Assembly: GCF_019443745.1 (NCBI RefSeq)
Contig: NZ_CP050948.1
Coordinates: 1,302,001-1,366,000, forward strand
DNA: 64,000 nt
From: Iamia sp. SCSIO 61187
GTDB taxonomy: Bacteria > Actinomycetota > Acidimicrobiia > Acidimicrobiales > Iamiaceae
Reading direction: 5' to 3'
Shown here: piece after piece, positions 25,183 to 33,348 of the stretch
How the letters are laid out: every line of letters starts with the position of its first letter
Numbering within the stretch: position 1 is the first letter of the stretch
The notes under the pieces: model-generated
What the model saw: only the letters and a program-made list of their open reading frames with translations
Database searches by the model: none
Told to the model about the DNA's origin: nothing
Program-made: the position numbers and the translations under genes

Positions 25183-26936
25183 CGGTAGGCCCCGGCCAGG
25201 AGGTCGTGCTCGGCCGATCCGGCGAGCAGGTGGTCGGCGGCCGGCGCCAGGAGGCGGGTCACGCCGGCGGGCGAGAGGTCGAGGGTGGCGACGGCCTCCT
25301 CGGCCACGACGAGCGGCGCCAGGCTGGGGTGGAGCTCGGCGGCCAGGTCCCGCGCCGGTCCGGCCGGCATGACCTGGAGGGGCAGGCAGCCCTGCTCGAT
25401 CGCCTCGACGACCCGCAGGGGCTCGAGGTCGCCGTCGGGCCGCCACCAGAGACGGGCCCGGCTGGCCCGGAGGAGGGCCACGACGGCGTCGGGGCCGAGG
25501 ACCGGGGGCTGGCGGGGCGCGGTGACGATGCCGGGCAGGTAGCAGGGGCCGTCGCCGTGGACCGTGGCGAGGCGGCGCGCCAGCGCGACCTGGTGCCCGT
25601 CGACGGCCCCGTCGCGGACGTGGTGCTCGATCACGGCCCAGGCGCACGGGCGGTCCGGGTTCGTCGCGACCAGCGTCCGCACCTCGTCGTGACGGGTGAG
25701 CGACGGCCGGAGCGGCACCGCCCCGGGCCGCCACCCCAGGGGGGCGGGGGCGGGGGCGACGGCCTGGCCGGTGGTGGCGCGGAGGGCGGTGGCGACCCGC
25801 TCGGGCACCCCCGGGCCGGCCAGGCCGGGCGGGTCGTGGTCGCCCCACCGCGGGCGGGGCTCGACGTCGTGGGCCCGGTCCCAGGCGTCGGACCAGGCCC
25901 GCCGGACGTCCTCGTACCGGGGCGGGACATCGCCGACGAGGCCCTCCATGAACGGCGCCATCACCGGCCCCAGCGGCAGGGCCCGGACGGCGTCGGCGTC
26001 GAGGGGCTGGTCGAAGCCGGCCGCCGGGTCGGGGTCGCCGGCGGTGGCCAGGTCGGTCATGGTGAGCAGGCACTTCAGGCACCGGCCGCAGTTGCCCGCC
26101 ATCCGCCCCTCCCAGCAGACCTGCAACGTGCTCCGGGCGAGGGGCGAGCCGAGGATGTGGGTCACCCGCTGGCCGCGGGAGCGATCGGGGTTCCCCAATA
26201 CCACGGCGCACCCCTCCCGGCCCAGCAGCCGGACGACGTCGGGGTCGGCACCGGTGCGGGAGTGGACGTCGGCGGCGCTGTCCCCGGTCAGCACGAGGGT
26301 GCGGAGGCCGGCGCCGAGGTGCAGCGCCGTCCCGACCAGCACGGGGCCGAAGAGGTCGATCCACCGGCGGTGGTGGTCGAGGTGGGCCCGGGCCGAGGTG
26401 GACAGGGTGACGAGCTCCAGGCCCAGCTCGGCCGCGACCCGGCGGTGCCCCTCGCCCAGCGCCGTCTCGATGGCGCCGTCACCGGGCTGCTGGCCGTGCT
26501 GGACCCACACGAGGTGGGTCACCCGCTCCCCCTCGGGGGCGTCGAACCGGTCGAGGAGGGTCGACCACGAGTCGACCCCCCGGCTGAAGAACAGGCCCAC
26601 GCCGGTCCCCGGGGCGGCGGCGGTGATCGTCTCCTCGACCTCGACGGTCACCGGCCCGGTCCCCCACCAGGTCGAGAGGAGCCCGGCGAGGGCGGCGGCT
26701 CCGGCCGCGGCCCGGGCGTCGACCCGCCCCTCGATCACCAGGTCCTCGCCCCGAGCGGCGGCGATGGTGGCCAGCACGGCGGCCCCGGGGGTGGCGGTGG
26801 GGTCGAGGAGGTCGACCGCCGCCGCCGGGACCCGCACCTCCAGCGGCGCCAGGGCGTCGTCCCGGTCCGAGGTCAGAGCGGTGCGGATCACCACCTGACG
26901 GCCGTCGGACGCGACGGCGGGGGGAGAGGCGCGCAC
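25179..26936 (-). CDS. PP-loop (ATP pyrophosphatase-like) protein of glycan loci, with C-terminal glycosyltransferase-like part
   Basis: 585 residues. FFSRGVDSWSTLL (about 115-127) resembles the SGGxDS PP-loop of QueC/asparagine-synthetase-type enzymes, but the first Gly is Arg. A zinc-type cluster NCGRCLKCLLTM follows (about 285-297), as in QueC-like proteins seen in polysaccharide clusters with unassigned function. The last 150 residues (ALLRASRARLWWRPDGDLEPLRVVEAIEQGCLPLQV) look like the C-terminal half of a GT-B or glycan-modifying domain. GTG start with TAGGTT 6 nt upstream. Coupled to the downstream GT/pyruvyl transferase. It may activate a carboxylate or carbohydrate with ATP. Confidence 0.6.
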   Translation of the reverse strand: MRASPPAVASDGRQVVIRTALTSDRDDALAPLEVRVPAAAVDLLDPTATPGAAVLATIAAARGEDLVIEGRVDARAAAGAAALAGLLSTWWGTGPVTVEVEETITAAAPGTGVGLFFSRGVDSWSTLLDRFDAPEGERVTHLVWVQHGQQPGDGAIETALGEGHRRVAAELGLELVTLSTSARAHLDHHRRWIDLFGPVLVGTALHLGAGLRTLVLTGDSAADVHSRTGADPDVVRLLGREGCAVVLGNPDRSRGQRVTHILGSPLARSTLQVCWEGRMAGNCGRCLKCLLTMTDLATAGDPDPAAGFDQPLDADAVRALPLGPVMAPFMEGLVGDVPPRYEDVRRAWSDAWDRAHDVEPRPRWGDHDPPGLAGPGVPERVATALRATTGQAVAPAPAPLGWRPGAVPLRPSLTRHDEVRTLVATNPDRPCAWAVIEHHVRDGAVDGHQVALARRLATVHGDGPCYLPGIVTAPRQPPVLGPDAVVALLRASRARLWWRPDGDLEPLRVVEAIEQGCLPLQVMPAGPARDLAAELHPSLAPLVVAEEAVATLDLSPAGVTRLLAPAADHLLAGSAEHDLLAGAYR

Positions 26937-26942
26937 GGGGCC

Positions 26943-27006
26943 AACCTAGGCGCCCTCCGCCGATGACGGCACCGGGTGCCGCCCGGGGGGGACGCCCCCC
27001 TAGGGT
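26943..27006. promoter_or_regulatory. Divergent leaderless promoters
   Basis: Minus-strand TAGGTT (26948-26943) ends 6 nt before the PP-loop GTG; plus-strand TAGGGT (27001-27006) ends 6 nt before the DUF501 GTG. The two -10 elements are 52 bp apart. Confidence 0.6.
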
Positions 27007-27012
27007 CGGGGC

Positions 27013-27519
27013 GTGGAGCGCGCCACGGAGGCCGATCGGGCGGCGGTCGCCGCCCTGCTGGGACGGGAGCCCGACGGCGCCTTCGCGGTCGTGGTCCGCC
27101 GTCCCGACGGCGGGCCCCTGGTCATCCGGAACGCGCCCGTCCTCCCGAGCGGGCGGCCCATGCCCACCCGCTACTGGCTCGTCGGCGAGCCCGAGCGGAC
27201 CTGGGTCGGGCGCCTGGAGGGCGCCGGCGGCGTCGACCGGGCCGAGGCCGAGGTCGACCCCGCGGCCCTCGCCGCCGCCCACGCTCGGGCCGCGGCCGAG
27301 CGCGACGCCGCCGTCCCGCCCGGCCACGACGGGCCCCGCCCGTCGGGCGGGGTGGCCGGGACGCGCACCGGCGTCAAGTGCCTCCACGCCCACTACGCGG
27401 CCTGGCTGGCCGGCGTCGAGGACCCCGTCGGCGATTGGGTGGCCGCCCACCTCCCCGAGGTCGGCGGGTCGGCCCCGCCCGACCGTGTCGCCGGGGCGCC
27501 GGGTGCCCCGCCAGACTGA
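27013..27519 (+). CDS. DUF501 protein
   Basis: 168 residues with the DUF501 signature: VAALLGREPDGAFAVVVRRPDGGPLVIRNAPVL, PTRYWLVG, and TGVKCLHAHYAAWLAGVEDPVG with conserved Cys and His that suggest a metal or catalytic site. Function unassigned. It normally lies between divIC and ppx in actinobacteria; here ppx follows after 4 nt but divIC is 4.3 kb away. GTG start with TAGGGT 6 nt upstream. Confidence 0.88.
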   Translation: MERATEADRAAVAALLGREPDGAFAVVVRRPDGGPLVIRNAPVLPSGRPMPTRYWLVGEPERTWVGRLEGAGGVDRAEAEVDPAALAAAHARAAAERDAAVPPGHDGPRPSGGVAGTRTGVKCLHAHYAAWLAGVEDPVGDWVAAHLPEVGGSAPPDRVAGAPGAPPD

Positions 27520-27523
27520 TCCC

Positions 27524-28498
27524 GTGAGCGAGCGACCCCGCCAGCACGAGGCCCCGTCCGGACCCGTCGCCGCCATCGACTGCGGGACGAACTCGACGCG
27601 CCTGCTCGTCGCCGAGCCCGATGGCGACGGGGGCCTGCGGACGCTGACCCGCCTCATGCGCATCACCCGCCTCGGAGCGGGCGTCGACCGGACCCGCGCC
27701 CTCGACACCGAGGCGGTGGCCCGGACCCAGGCCGTGCTGGGCGAGTACCGCACGGTGATGGACGACCACGGGGTGCCGGCGGGCAACGTCCGCATCTCGG
27801 CCACCTCGGCCGCCCGCGACGCCACGAACCGGGACGGCTGGTTCGACGCCGCCGAGGCCGTCGTCGGGGCCCGCCCCGAGGTGCTGACCGGCACCGAGGA
27901 GGCGGCCCTGTCGTTCCGGGGCGCCACCGCCGGACTCGACCCGGCCCGCGGGCCGTTCCTCGTGTTCGACCTCGGTGGTGGGTCGACCGAGCTGGCCTAC
28001 GGCACCGACACCGTCACCGCGTCGCTGTCCCTGGAGATCGGCTGCGTCCGGCTCACCGAGCGCTTCATCGAGAGCGACCCGCCCCGGCCCGAGGAGCTCA
28101 CCGCCGCCATCTCCTACGCCGAGTCGTGGCTCGACGACGTGCTGCGCCAGATGCCGGGGGCGGCGTCGGCGCCCACCGTCATCGGTCTCGCCGGCACCGT
28201 CAGCACCGTGGCCGCCGTCGAGATCGGCCTCGCCACCTACGACCGGTCCCGGATCCACGGGTTCACCCTCACCAAGGAGGCCGCCGAGGACGTGTTCCGC
28301 ACGCTCGCCACCGAGTCCCGGGCGGACCGCGTCCACAACCCGGGCCTGGAGGAGGCCCGGGCCGACGTGATCGTCGGGGGCTGCTGCGCCCTGGTCGCGG
28401 TCTACCGGACCCTCGGTCTCGACGAGATCGTGGTCTCCGAGGCCGACATCCTCGACGGCCTGGCCCTGTCGGTCCTCGACCGGGCGGCGACGGGCTGA
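27524..28498 (+). CDS. ppx: Exopolyphosphatase/pppGpp phosphohydrolase (Ppx/GppA family)
   Basis: 324 residues, the short actinobacterial form. Sugar-kinase/Hsp70-like fold: VAAIDCGTNSTRLLV (phosphate 1 loop), ATSAARDATNRD, LTGTEEAALSFRGA (catalytic Glu), FDLGGGSTEL (phosphate 2) and EADILDGLALSVL. Degrades polyphosphate or pppGpp. GTG at 27524 is 4 nt after the DUF501 stop; its TGA overlaps the next ATG (TGATG). Confidence 0.92.
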   Translation: MSERPRQHEAPSGPVAAIDCGTNSTRLLVAEPDGDGGLRTLTRLMRITRLGAGVDRTRALDTEAVARTQAVLGEYRTVMDDHGVPAGNVRISATSAARDATNRDGWFDAAEAVVGARPEVLTGTEEAALSFRGATAGLDPARGPFLVFDLGGGSTELAYGTDTVTASLSLEIGCVRLTERFIESDPPRPEELTAAISYAESWLDDVLRQMPGAASAPTVIGLAGTVSTVAAVEIGLATYDRSRIHGFTLTKEAAEDVFRTLATESRADRVHNPGLEEARADVIVGGCCALVAVYRTLGLDEIVVSEADILDGLALSVLDRAATG

Positions 28499-29622
28499 TG
28501 GCCGGCCGCCGCATCGTCGTGTCCGGCAACTGCCACGTCGGCGCCATCGCCACCGCGGTGGCCGCCATGCTGCCCGACGACCACGTCGAGCCCATCGCCT
28601 GCTACCCCGAGGACCCGGCGACGGAGGCCGCCACCGGCGAGCGCCTGCGCCACGCCGACGCCTGGGTGACGCTCAACGACCGGTCGATCCACGCCCGGAT
28701 CCTCGACGGCGGGGAGCCGCCCGCCGAGGTGGTCGCTCTGCCCAACCTGCGGTTCTTCGGGTACCACCCCGACATCGCCCACGTGGGCTTCCGCGACGGC
28801 GGCGTGCTGGTGACCGGTGCCGTCGGGCCCTACAACTCGGCCCTCGTGCTGGGCGGGTGGCGGCTGGGGTTGACCGAGGAGCAGATCGTCGGCTCCTTCG
28901 TGCCCGAGGTGTGCGACGCCCTGGGCTACACGACCTTCTGGCCGGCGGCGGTCGAGGAGCTGAAGCGCCGGGTGGACCGCAGCGACCTCGGGTGGGGCGA
29001 GGTGTACCTGCCCCTGGCCCAGGGCGAGCCGTTCATGCTCACCGACAACCACCCGCGGCTGAACGCCCTCATCCACCTGGCCCGCCTGGCCGCCGGCCGC
29101 CTCGGCGCCGACCCGGACCTGGTCGCCTTCCCGTGGGACCAGGTCCTCCCCGACGGGCTGCTGGCGACCTCGGAGGTGTGGCCGGTCTACCCGGCGGTCG
29201 CCCGCCAGATCGGCCTGCGGGGCGGCTACGTGTGGCGCTCGGCGACGCACGGCCTCATCGACCTGCCGACCTTCGTGCGGCTCTCGCTCGAGACCTACCG
29301 GGCCGTCGACCCCGAGACGCTGGTGGCCCCCGCGGTCCTCGACCCGCCCGACGCCGAGCCCCCGACCCTCGACCTCGACCCGGTCGTGGAGGTGCTCGAC
29401 CGCCACCACTCGGGGCGATCCCTCGACCCGGCTCCTCGTGCCGAGCCCGCGGGTGACCGCGACGCCGCCCGTGCCGCCGATCCCGCCGGCGGCACCGGTC
29501 CCGGGGGCGGTGTCGGTCCAGCCCGCGACGCCGATCCCGCCGGTGCGGGCGGTCAGGGGCCGGGGCGGGTGCGGTCGGTGCTCGCGGCGTGGACGGGGCG
29601 CCGGGCGGCCCAGGCCCGGTAG
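28498..29622 (+). CDS. WcbI-like polysaccharide biosynthesis putative acetyltransferase
   Basis: 374 residues. The N-terminus IVVSGNCHVGAIATAVAAML matches the GNC/GNQ opening of WcbI family proteins, which are thought to acetylate capsular sugars. Also PNLRFFGYHPDIAHV and a conserved LTDNHPRLNALIHLARL. About 75 C-terminal residues are Asp/Ala/Gly/Pro-rich and disordered. Starts on the ppx stop codon (TGATG), so translationally coupled. It may belong functionally with the glycan cassette at 22.7-26.9 kb. Its last 70 nt overlap the convergent rhodanese gene. Confidence 0.65.
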   Translation: MAGRRIVVSGNCHVGAIATAVAAMLPDDHVEPIACYPEDPATEAATGERLRHADAWVTLNDRSIHARILDGGEPPAEVVALPNLRFFGYHPDIAHVGFRDGGVLVTGAVGPYNSALVLGGWRLGLTEEQIVGSFVPEVCDALGYTTFWPAAVEELKRRVDRSDLGWGEVYLPLAQGEPFMLTDNHPRLNALIHLARLAAGRLGADPDLVAFPWDQVLPDGLLATSEVWPVYPAVARQIGLRGGYVWRSATHGLIDLPTFVRLSLETYRAVDPETLVAPAVLDPPDAEPPTLDLDPVVEVLDRHHSGRSLDPAPRAEPAGDRDAARAADPAGGTGPGGGVGPARDADPAGAGGQGPGRVRSVLAAWTGRRAAQAR

Positions 29623-29963
29623 CCGCCGTCGAGGTCGGTGGCCCGCGGGACGCCGAGCCGCCGGAGGGCCACGGCGGCCAGCGACGAGGCGTAGCCGTCG
29701 TTGCACACGAGCACCACCACGCGACCGGGGTCGCCGGCGTCGGGGTGGCGGTGGTCGCCGTCGGGGCCGAGGCGCCACTCGAGGACGTTGCGCTCGATGA
29801 CGACGGCGCCCGGGAGCGCGCCCTCGGCGCGGCGGACGGCCTCGGGGCGGGTGTCGACCACGAGGGCGCCCTCGGCGACGAGCCGGTCGAGGTCGTCGGG
29901 TCCGGGCCGGGGGCCGAGCTCGGCCCGCGCCTCGTCCAGGAGGCGGTCGACCGCCGCCGCCAT
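29553..29963 (-). CDS. Rhodanese-like sulfurtransferase
   Basis: 136 residues, one rhodanese domain: EGALVVDTRPEAVRRAEGALPGAVVIER, the active-site loop VCNDGYASS with the catalytic Cys, and GVPRATDLDGGYRAWAARR. The ATG overlaps the TGA of the cysteine dioxygenase by one base. Sulfur carrier or detoxification role fits the partnership with cysteine oxidation. Its 3' end overlaps the convergent WcbI-like gene by 70 nt. Confidence 0.85.
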   Translation of the reverse strand: MAAAVDRLLDEARAELGPRPGPDDLDRLVAEGALVVDTRPEAVRRAEGALPGAVVIERNVLEWRLGPDGDHRHPDAGDPGRVVVLVCNDGYASSLAAVALRRLGVPRATDLDGGYRAWAARRPVHAASTDRTRPGP

Positions 29964-30496
29964 CAGGACGGCGAGGCCGCGGCGCGGCCGAGGAGGTCCT
30001 CGACCTCGTCGAGGGCGAGGAGCGGGGGCTCCGGGTACACCGTCTCGGTCCGCACCGGTCGCAGACCGTCGTCGTAGAAGGTCATGGTCTCCAGGGCCGG
30101 GCCGTAGACGTGGATGCTGGTGGCCGGGGAGCGCTCGGCGTTGAGCACGTCGTGGACGCGACCCGGCGGCACGGGGCGCACGGTACCGGCGCCGAGGCGG
30201 TGGCGGGCGGGGGAGGTCGGCCTCGACCGCGGGGTGGGTCGGCGGGCCACGAGCTCCACCAGGCTGCCGGCCACGACGGCGACGGCACCGGCCGAGCCGC
30301 CGTGGTCGTGGAGCTCGACGCCGTGGCCCGACGGCCAGGTGATGAGGTACGCCTCCCACCCGTCGCCGACCGTCAGCCGGGCGTGCAGCCGATGGTCGGG
30401 GTCGTGCTCGGCGTGGTCCGCCCACGCCGCCGGGCACGACGCCAGCAGCCGGACGGTGCTGGTCAGGTCGGTGGCGGAGAGACGACGAGGGCTCAT
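29963..30496 (-). CDS. Cysteine dioxygenase-like cupin
   Basis: 177 residues. Cupin with iron ligands H-x-H in GHGVELHDHGGSAGAVAV and a third His in PPGRVHDVLNAE, then SIHVYGPALETMTFYD, the CDO Tyr/His end. Converts cysteine to cysteine sulfinate with O2. First gene of a two-gene unit with the rhodanese. An inverted repeat ACCCGA-N9-TCGGGT directly before the ATG encloses a TAGAAA -10 candidate. Confidence 0.85.
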   Translation of the reverse strand: MSPRRLSATDLTSTVRLLASCPAAWADHAEHDPDHRLHARLTVGDGWEAYLITWPSGHGVELHDHGGSAGAVAVVAGSLVELVARRPTPRSRPTSPARHRLGAGTVRPVPPGRVHDVLNAERSPATSIHVYGPALETMTFYDDGLRPVRTETVYPEPPLLALDEVEDLLGRAAASPS

Positions 30497-30517
30497 ACCC
30501 GAGTGTTTCTATCGGGT
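30497..30517 (-). promoter_or_regulatory. Inverted repeat in the cysteine dioxygenase promoter
   Basis: ACCCGA (30497-30502) and TCGGGT (30512-30517), spacer 9 nt, flank the -10 candidate TAGAAA; the ATG begins at 30496. Position suits a repressor that senses cysteine or sulfur status. The regulator is unknown. Confidence 0.4.
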
Positions 30518-30611
30518 TTGATGGGATGGGGCAAGCGGTGCCACCGGACGGCTGCGTGGGTCGCGGCTACGGTCGATCGGCACGACCGGAGAGGGGGAGA
30601 CGCTGCCCGCC

Positions 30612-31280
30612 ATGCGCCGAGAACGCACCCGTGCTGCCGACGCCGGTCGCCCCGGCGCGCCCCCCGAGCCGCGCTCGACCGCGCTCTTCGGCCGACGGGT
30701 GATGCTGCGGCCGCTCACCCTGTCCGACTTCGCCAGCTGGCGCGAGGTCCGCCTCCGCTGCCACGAGTGGCTCACCGTGTGGGAGCCCAGCCGCCAGGCC
30801 GGAGCCCCCGACCCCACCACCGATCGGGACGCCTTCGGCGTGCGCTGCGCGGCGCGCCAGCGCGAGCGCGCCCTCGGCACCGGCCACGGGTTCGGGATCT
30901 TCCACGAGGGCCGCTTCTGCGGCGAGATCAACCTCAACACCGTGCAGCGGGGCCCGTTCCAGAACGCCTACGTCGGGTACTGGATCGACCAGGCCGTCGC
31001 CGGGCGGGGCCTGATGCCCGAGGCCGTCGTGGTCCTGGCCCGCTTCGCCTTCGAGGAGCTGGGCCTGCACCGCCTGCAGGTCTCGATCATCCCCCGCAAC
31101 ACCGCGAGCCGTCGGGTGCCCGAGAAGCTGGGCCTCCGCGACGAGGGCACCGCCCTGCGCTACCTGGAGATCAACGGGGTCTGGGAGGACCACGTCCGCT
31201 ACGCCATCACCGCCGAGGAGTGGGACGAGCGTCGCGACGAGCTCGAGATGGCCTGGCTCGGACCCGACGGCCCGCCCTGA
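30612..31280 (+). CDS. GNAT acetyltransferase (RimJ/ribosomal-protein N-acetyltransferase-like)
   Basis: 222 residues. LFGRRVMLRPLTLSDFASWREVR at the N-terminus, FCGEINLNTV, GYWIDQAVAGRGLMPEAVV (acetyl-CoA binding Q/R-x-x-G-x-G/A pattern as AGRGLM) and RLQVSIIPRNTASRRVPEKLGLRDEG are RimJ/RimL-type. Acetylates an alpha-amine of a protein or small molecule. TACGGT at 30568-30573 is the -10 candidate, and GGAGAGGGGGAG lies upstream of the ATG. Confidence 0.85.
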   Translation: MRRERTRAADAGRPGAPPEPRSTALFGRRVMLRPLTLSDFASWREVRLRCHEWLTVWEPSRQAGAPDPTTDRDAFGVRCAARQRERALGTGHGFGIFHEGRFCGEINLNTVQRGPFQNAYVGYWIDQAVAGRGLMPEAVVVLARFAFEELGLHRLQVSIIPRNTASRRVPEKLGLRDEGTALRYLEINGVWEDHVRYAITAEEWDERRDELEMAWLGPDGPP

Positions 31281-31332
31281 CGTCCGGCTCTGTCGGTCCC
31301 CGTGGGCTTCACGCCGCGTCGACAGGACGAGG

Positions 31333-32376
31333 TCACTCGCCGACGTCGCGGACGACGGCGGGGGAGTGGCGGAAGAACTGCTCGACGTCCTCCTCGTAGC
31401 GGTACTCGTCCTCCTGGGTGCCGATCGTGCCGCGGAGCCGGACGGCCTCGATGAAGGCCTGGACGGCGCCGGCCGAGGTGTACCGGTAGGTGAACCCGGC
31501 CTCCTTGAGCCGCCGGTTGTCGATGCCCCGGCCGTAGCGGAGGAGGTCGAGGAGCTCGGGTGGGATGTCGACGCCGATGCGGCGGAGCGGCTCGGCGGCC
31601 AGGTTCGTGCCGATGAACGGCAGCGGGATGGTGGGCTTCCCGCAAATCCGGGCCACCTCGCTCCAGGGCAGGAGGCCGTCGCCGGCGACGTTGTAGATGC
31701 CCGACCGGCCCTCGCCGATGGCGAACAGGAGCGACCGCACCACGTCGTCCTCGTGGACGAGCTGGAACTGAGGGTCGAAGCCGAGCACCGACGGGACGGC
31801 CGGGAGCCGGAGGGCCTTGCTGAACGGGGTCGACAGCTGCGGGCCGAGGACGTTGGAGAACCGCAGCAGGGTGACCTCGACGTGCGGGTTGTCGATGGCG
31901 AAGTCGCGCACGTAGCCGTCGACCTCGAGCAGGCTGCGCTCGATGCTCGTGCGGGGTGTGGCCTTGCGGCTCATCGACTCGGTGAACCACCGGGGATCCC
32001 GAGCGGTCGCCCCGTACACCAGCGCCGCCGACTTCACCACGACGTTGCGCACCGTGCTGCCCGGCGTCGAGGCCGCCGCGAACAGGTTCATGGTGCCGAT
32101 GACGTTGATCTCGTGGAGGCGGCGTCCGCTGGTCTGGGTGCTGTCGACGACCATGAAGGTGTGGACGATCGTGTCGACCTTCGTCGCCTGCACGATGCGG
32201 GACAGGATCGAGTAGTTCTCGTCCGAGCGGACGTACTCCGTGCGCTCCAGGCGGACCTTGGGCTCCTCGGTGTCGAGGCCGATGATCACCTCGACGTCGG
32301 GCTCGTGCTCCAGGGCCTGGGCGAGCCGGCCACCCCAGAACGTCCCGAGCCCGGTGATGAGGACGCGGCGACCCAC
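31333..32376 (-). CDS. NAD-dependent epimerase/dehydratase-family (extended SDR) protein
   Basis: 347 residues. Rossmann start RVLITGLGTFWGGRLAQAL (T-G-x-G-x-x-x-G), GLDTEEP after strand 2, and SAALVYGATARDPRW in place of the catalytic region; a clear Y-x-x-x-K is missing, so it may bind rather than oxidise, or be an atypical SDR. GTG start, 40 nt after the acyltransferase stop; the two are a likely operon concerned with lipid or isoprenoid modification. Confidence 0.78.
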   Translation of the reverse strand: MGRRVLITGLGTFWGGRLAQALEHEPDVEVIIGLDTEEPKVRLERTEYVRSDENYSILSRIVQATKVDTIVHTFMVVDSTQTSGRRLHEINVIGTMNLFAAASTPGSTVRNVVVKSAALVYGATARDPRWFTESMSRKATPRTSIERSLLEVDGYVRDFAIDNPHVEVTLLRFSNVLGPQLSTPFSKALRLPAVPSVLGFDPQFQLVHEDDVVRSLLFAIGEGRSGIYNVAGDGLLPWSEVARICGKPTIPLPFIGTNLAAEPLRRIGVDIPPELLDLLRYGRGIDNRRLKEAGFTYRYTSAGAVQAFIEAVRLRGTIGTQEDEYRYEEDVEQFFRHSPAVVRDVGE

Positions 32377-32416
32377 TACGCCGCCCGTCCGGCGGTCACG
32401 ACCTCGGCCCGGGCCG

Positions 32417-33289
32417 TCATCCGAACCAGACCGACCGGCGCCGCTGGAGCATGTCGTAGAGCGCCTCCTGGATGCTCTGACGGATCTCCTCGGACGCGTC
32501 CATGATCCGGCTGCGCGAGTACCGGGGCTGGTCCGGCGGGACGTCGAAGGTCACCGGCTCGAGGACCCGGATGGTGAACTTCGACGGGAAGTAGGCCAGG
32601 GCCCCGAGGGGACCGAAGGCGAGCATGTTGGCCGTGATCGGGAAGTACGGCAGGCCGAGCGCCTTGGCCACGGCGGGCAGGCGGGTGATGGTCGGCATCG
32701 ACTCCTCGGCGCCCACGACGGCGATGGGGATGATCGGGACGCCCGCCCGCATGGCGATCTCCACGAACCCGCCGCGCCCGAACCGACGGAGCCGGTAGCG
32801 CTCGTCGTAGGTCTTGGCCGGGCCCTTGGTGCCCTCGGGGAAGACGAGGGCGAGCTGGCCCTGCTCGCGGAGCAGCCGGTAGGCGTTGTCGGGCTGGGCC
32901 ACGACGCCGCCGTTGCGGGCCCACAGGGTGCCGACCACCGGGACGGACCGGAAGAAGTGGTCGGCCAGCCCGTACACGGGCCGCTGCATCTCCACCTCGA
33001 TGCCGTGCATGATCGCCGGGGCGTCCGACGGCACCGCCGCGGCGTGGTTGGCGACGAGCAGGGCCCCGCCCTCGGAGGGGATGTTCTCCATGCCCTCCCA
33101 CTCGACCCGGAACCACCGCTCGTAGAGCGGGGCGTAGATCTTGCGGGCCAGCTCGCGCATCTGCTCGCTGCGCCCCCACTCGTCGACGTCGCCGATGCGG
33201 GGATCGGGAAGGGTCGTCGGGTCCTCGGCCGCCGGGGGGATGCTCACGGGGACGAGGGCCGTGCTGCGCTCCTGGGTCGGGCGGGCCAT
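32417..33289 (-). CDS. Lysophospholipid/1-acyl-glycerol-3-phosphate acyltransferase family protein
   Basis: 290 residues. ALLVANHAAAVPSDAP gives an N-H-x6-D motif, longer than the classical H-x4-D, as in the actinobacterial branch; LVFPEGTKGP (phosphate-binding block III) and GVPIIPIAVVGAEES (block IV) follow. Membrane-associated, acylates a lysolipid or related alcohol. ATG with TACGCT 7 nt upstream (leaderless). Upstream gene of the SDR. Confidence 0.83.
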   Translation of the reverse strand: MARPTQERSTALVPVSIPPAAEDPTTLPDPRIGDVDEWGRSEQMRELARKIYAPLYERWFRVEWEGMENIPSEGGALLVANHAAAVPSDAPAIMHGIEVEMQRPVYGLADHFFRSVPVVGTLWARNGGVVAQPDNAYRLLREQGQLALVFPEGTKGPAKTYDERYRLRRFGRGGFVEIAMRAGVPIIPIAVVGAEESMPTITRLPAVAKALGLPYFPITANMLAFGPLGALAYFPSKFTIRVLEPVTFDVPPDQPRYSRSRIMDASEEIRQSIQEALYDMLQRRRSVWFG

Positions 33290-33296
33290 GGCCGCG

Positions 33297-33342
33297 AGCG
33301 TAGGCCTCGGTCCCGGGGCCTGTCGCAGGGGTGCCGTAGCCT
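33297..33342. promoter_or_regulatory. Divergent leaderless promoters (acyltransferase / nuclease)
   Basis: Minus-strand TACGCT (33302-33297), 7 nt before the acyltransferase ATG; plus-strand TAGCCT (33337-33342), 6 nt before the nuclease GTG. Confidence 0.55.
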
Positions 33343-33348
33343 GGGGCC

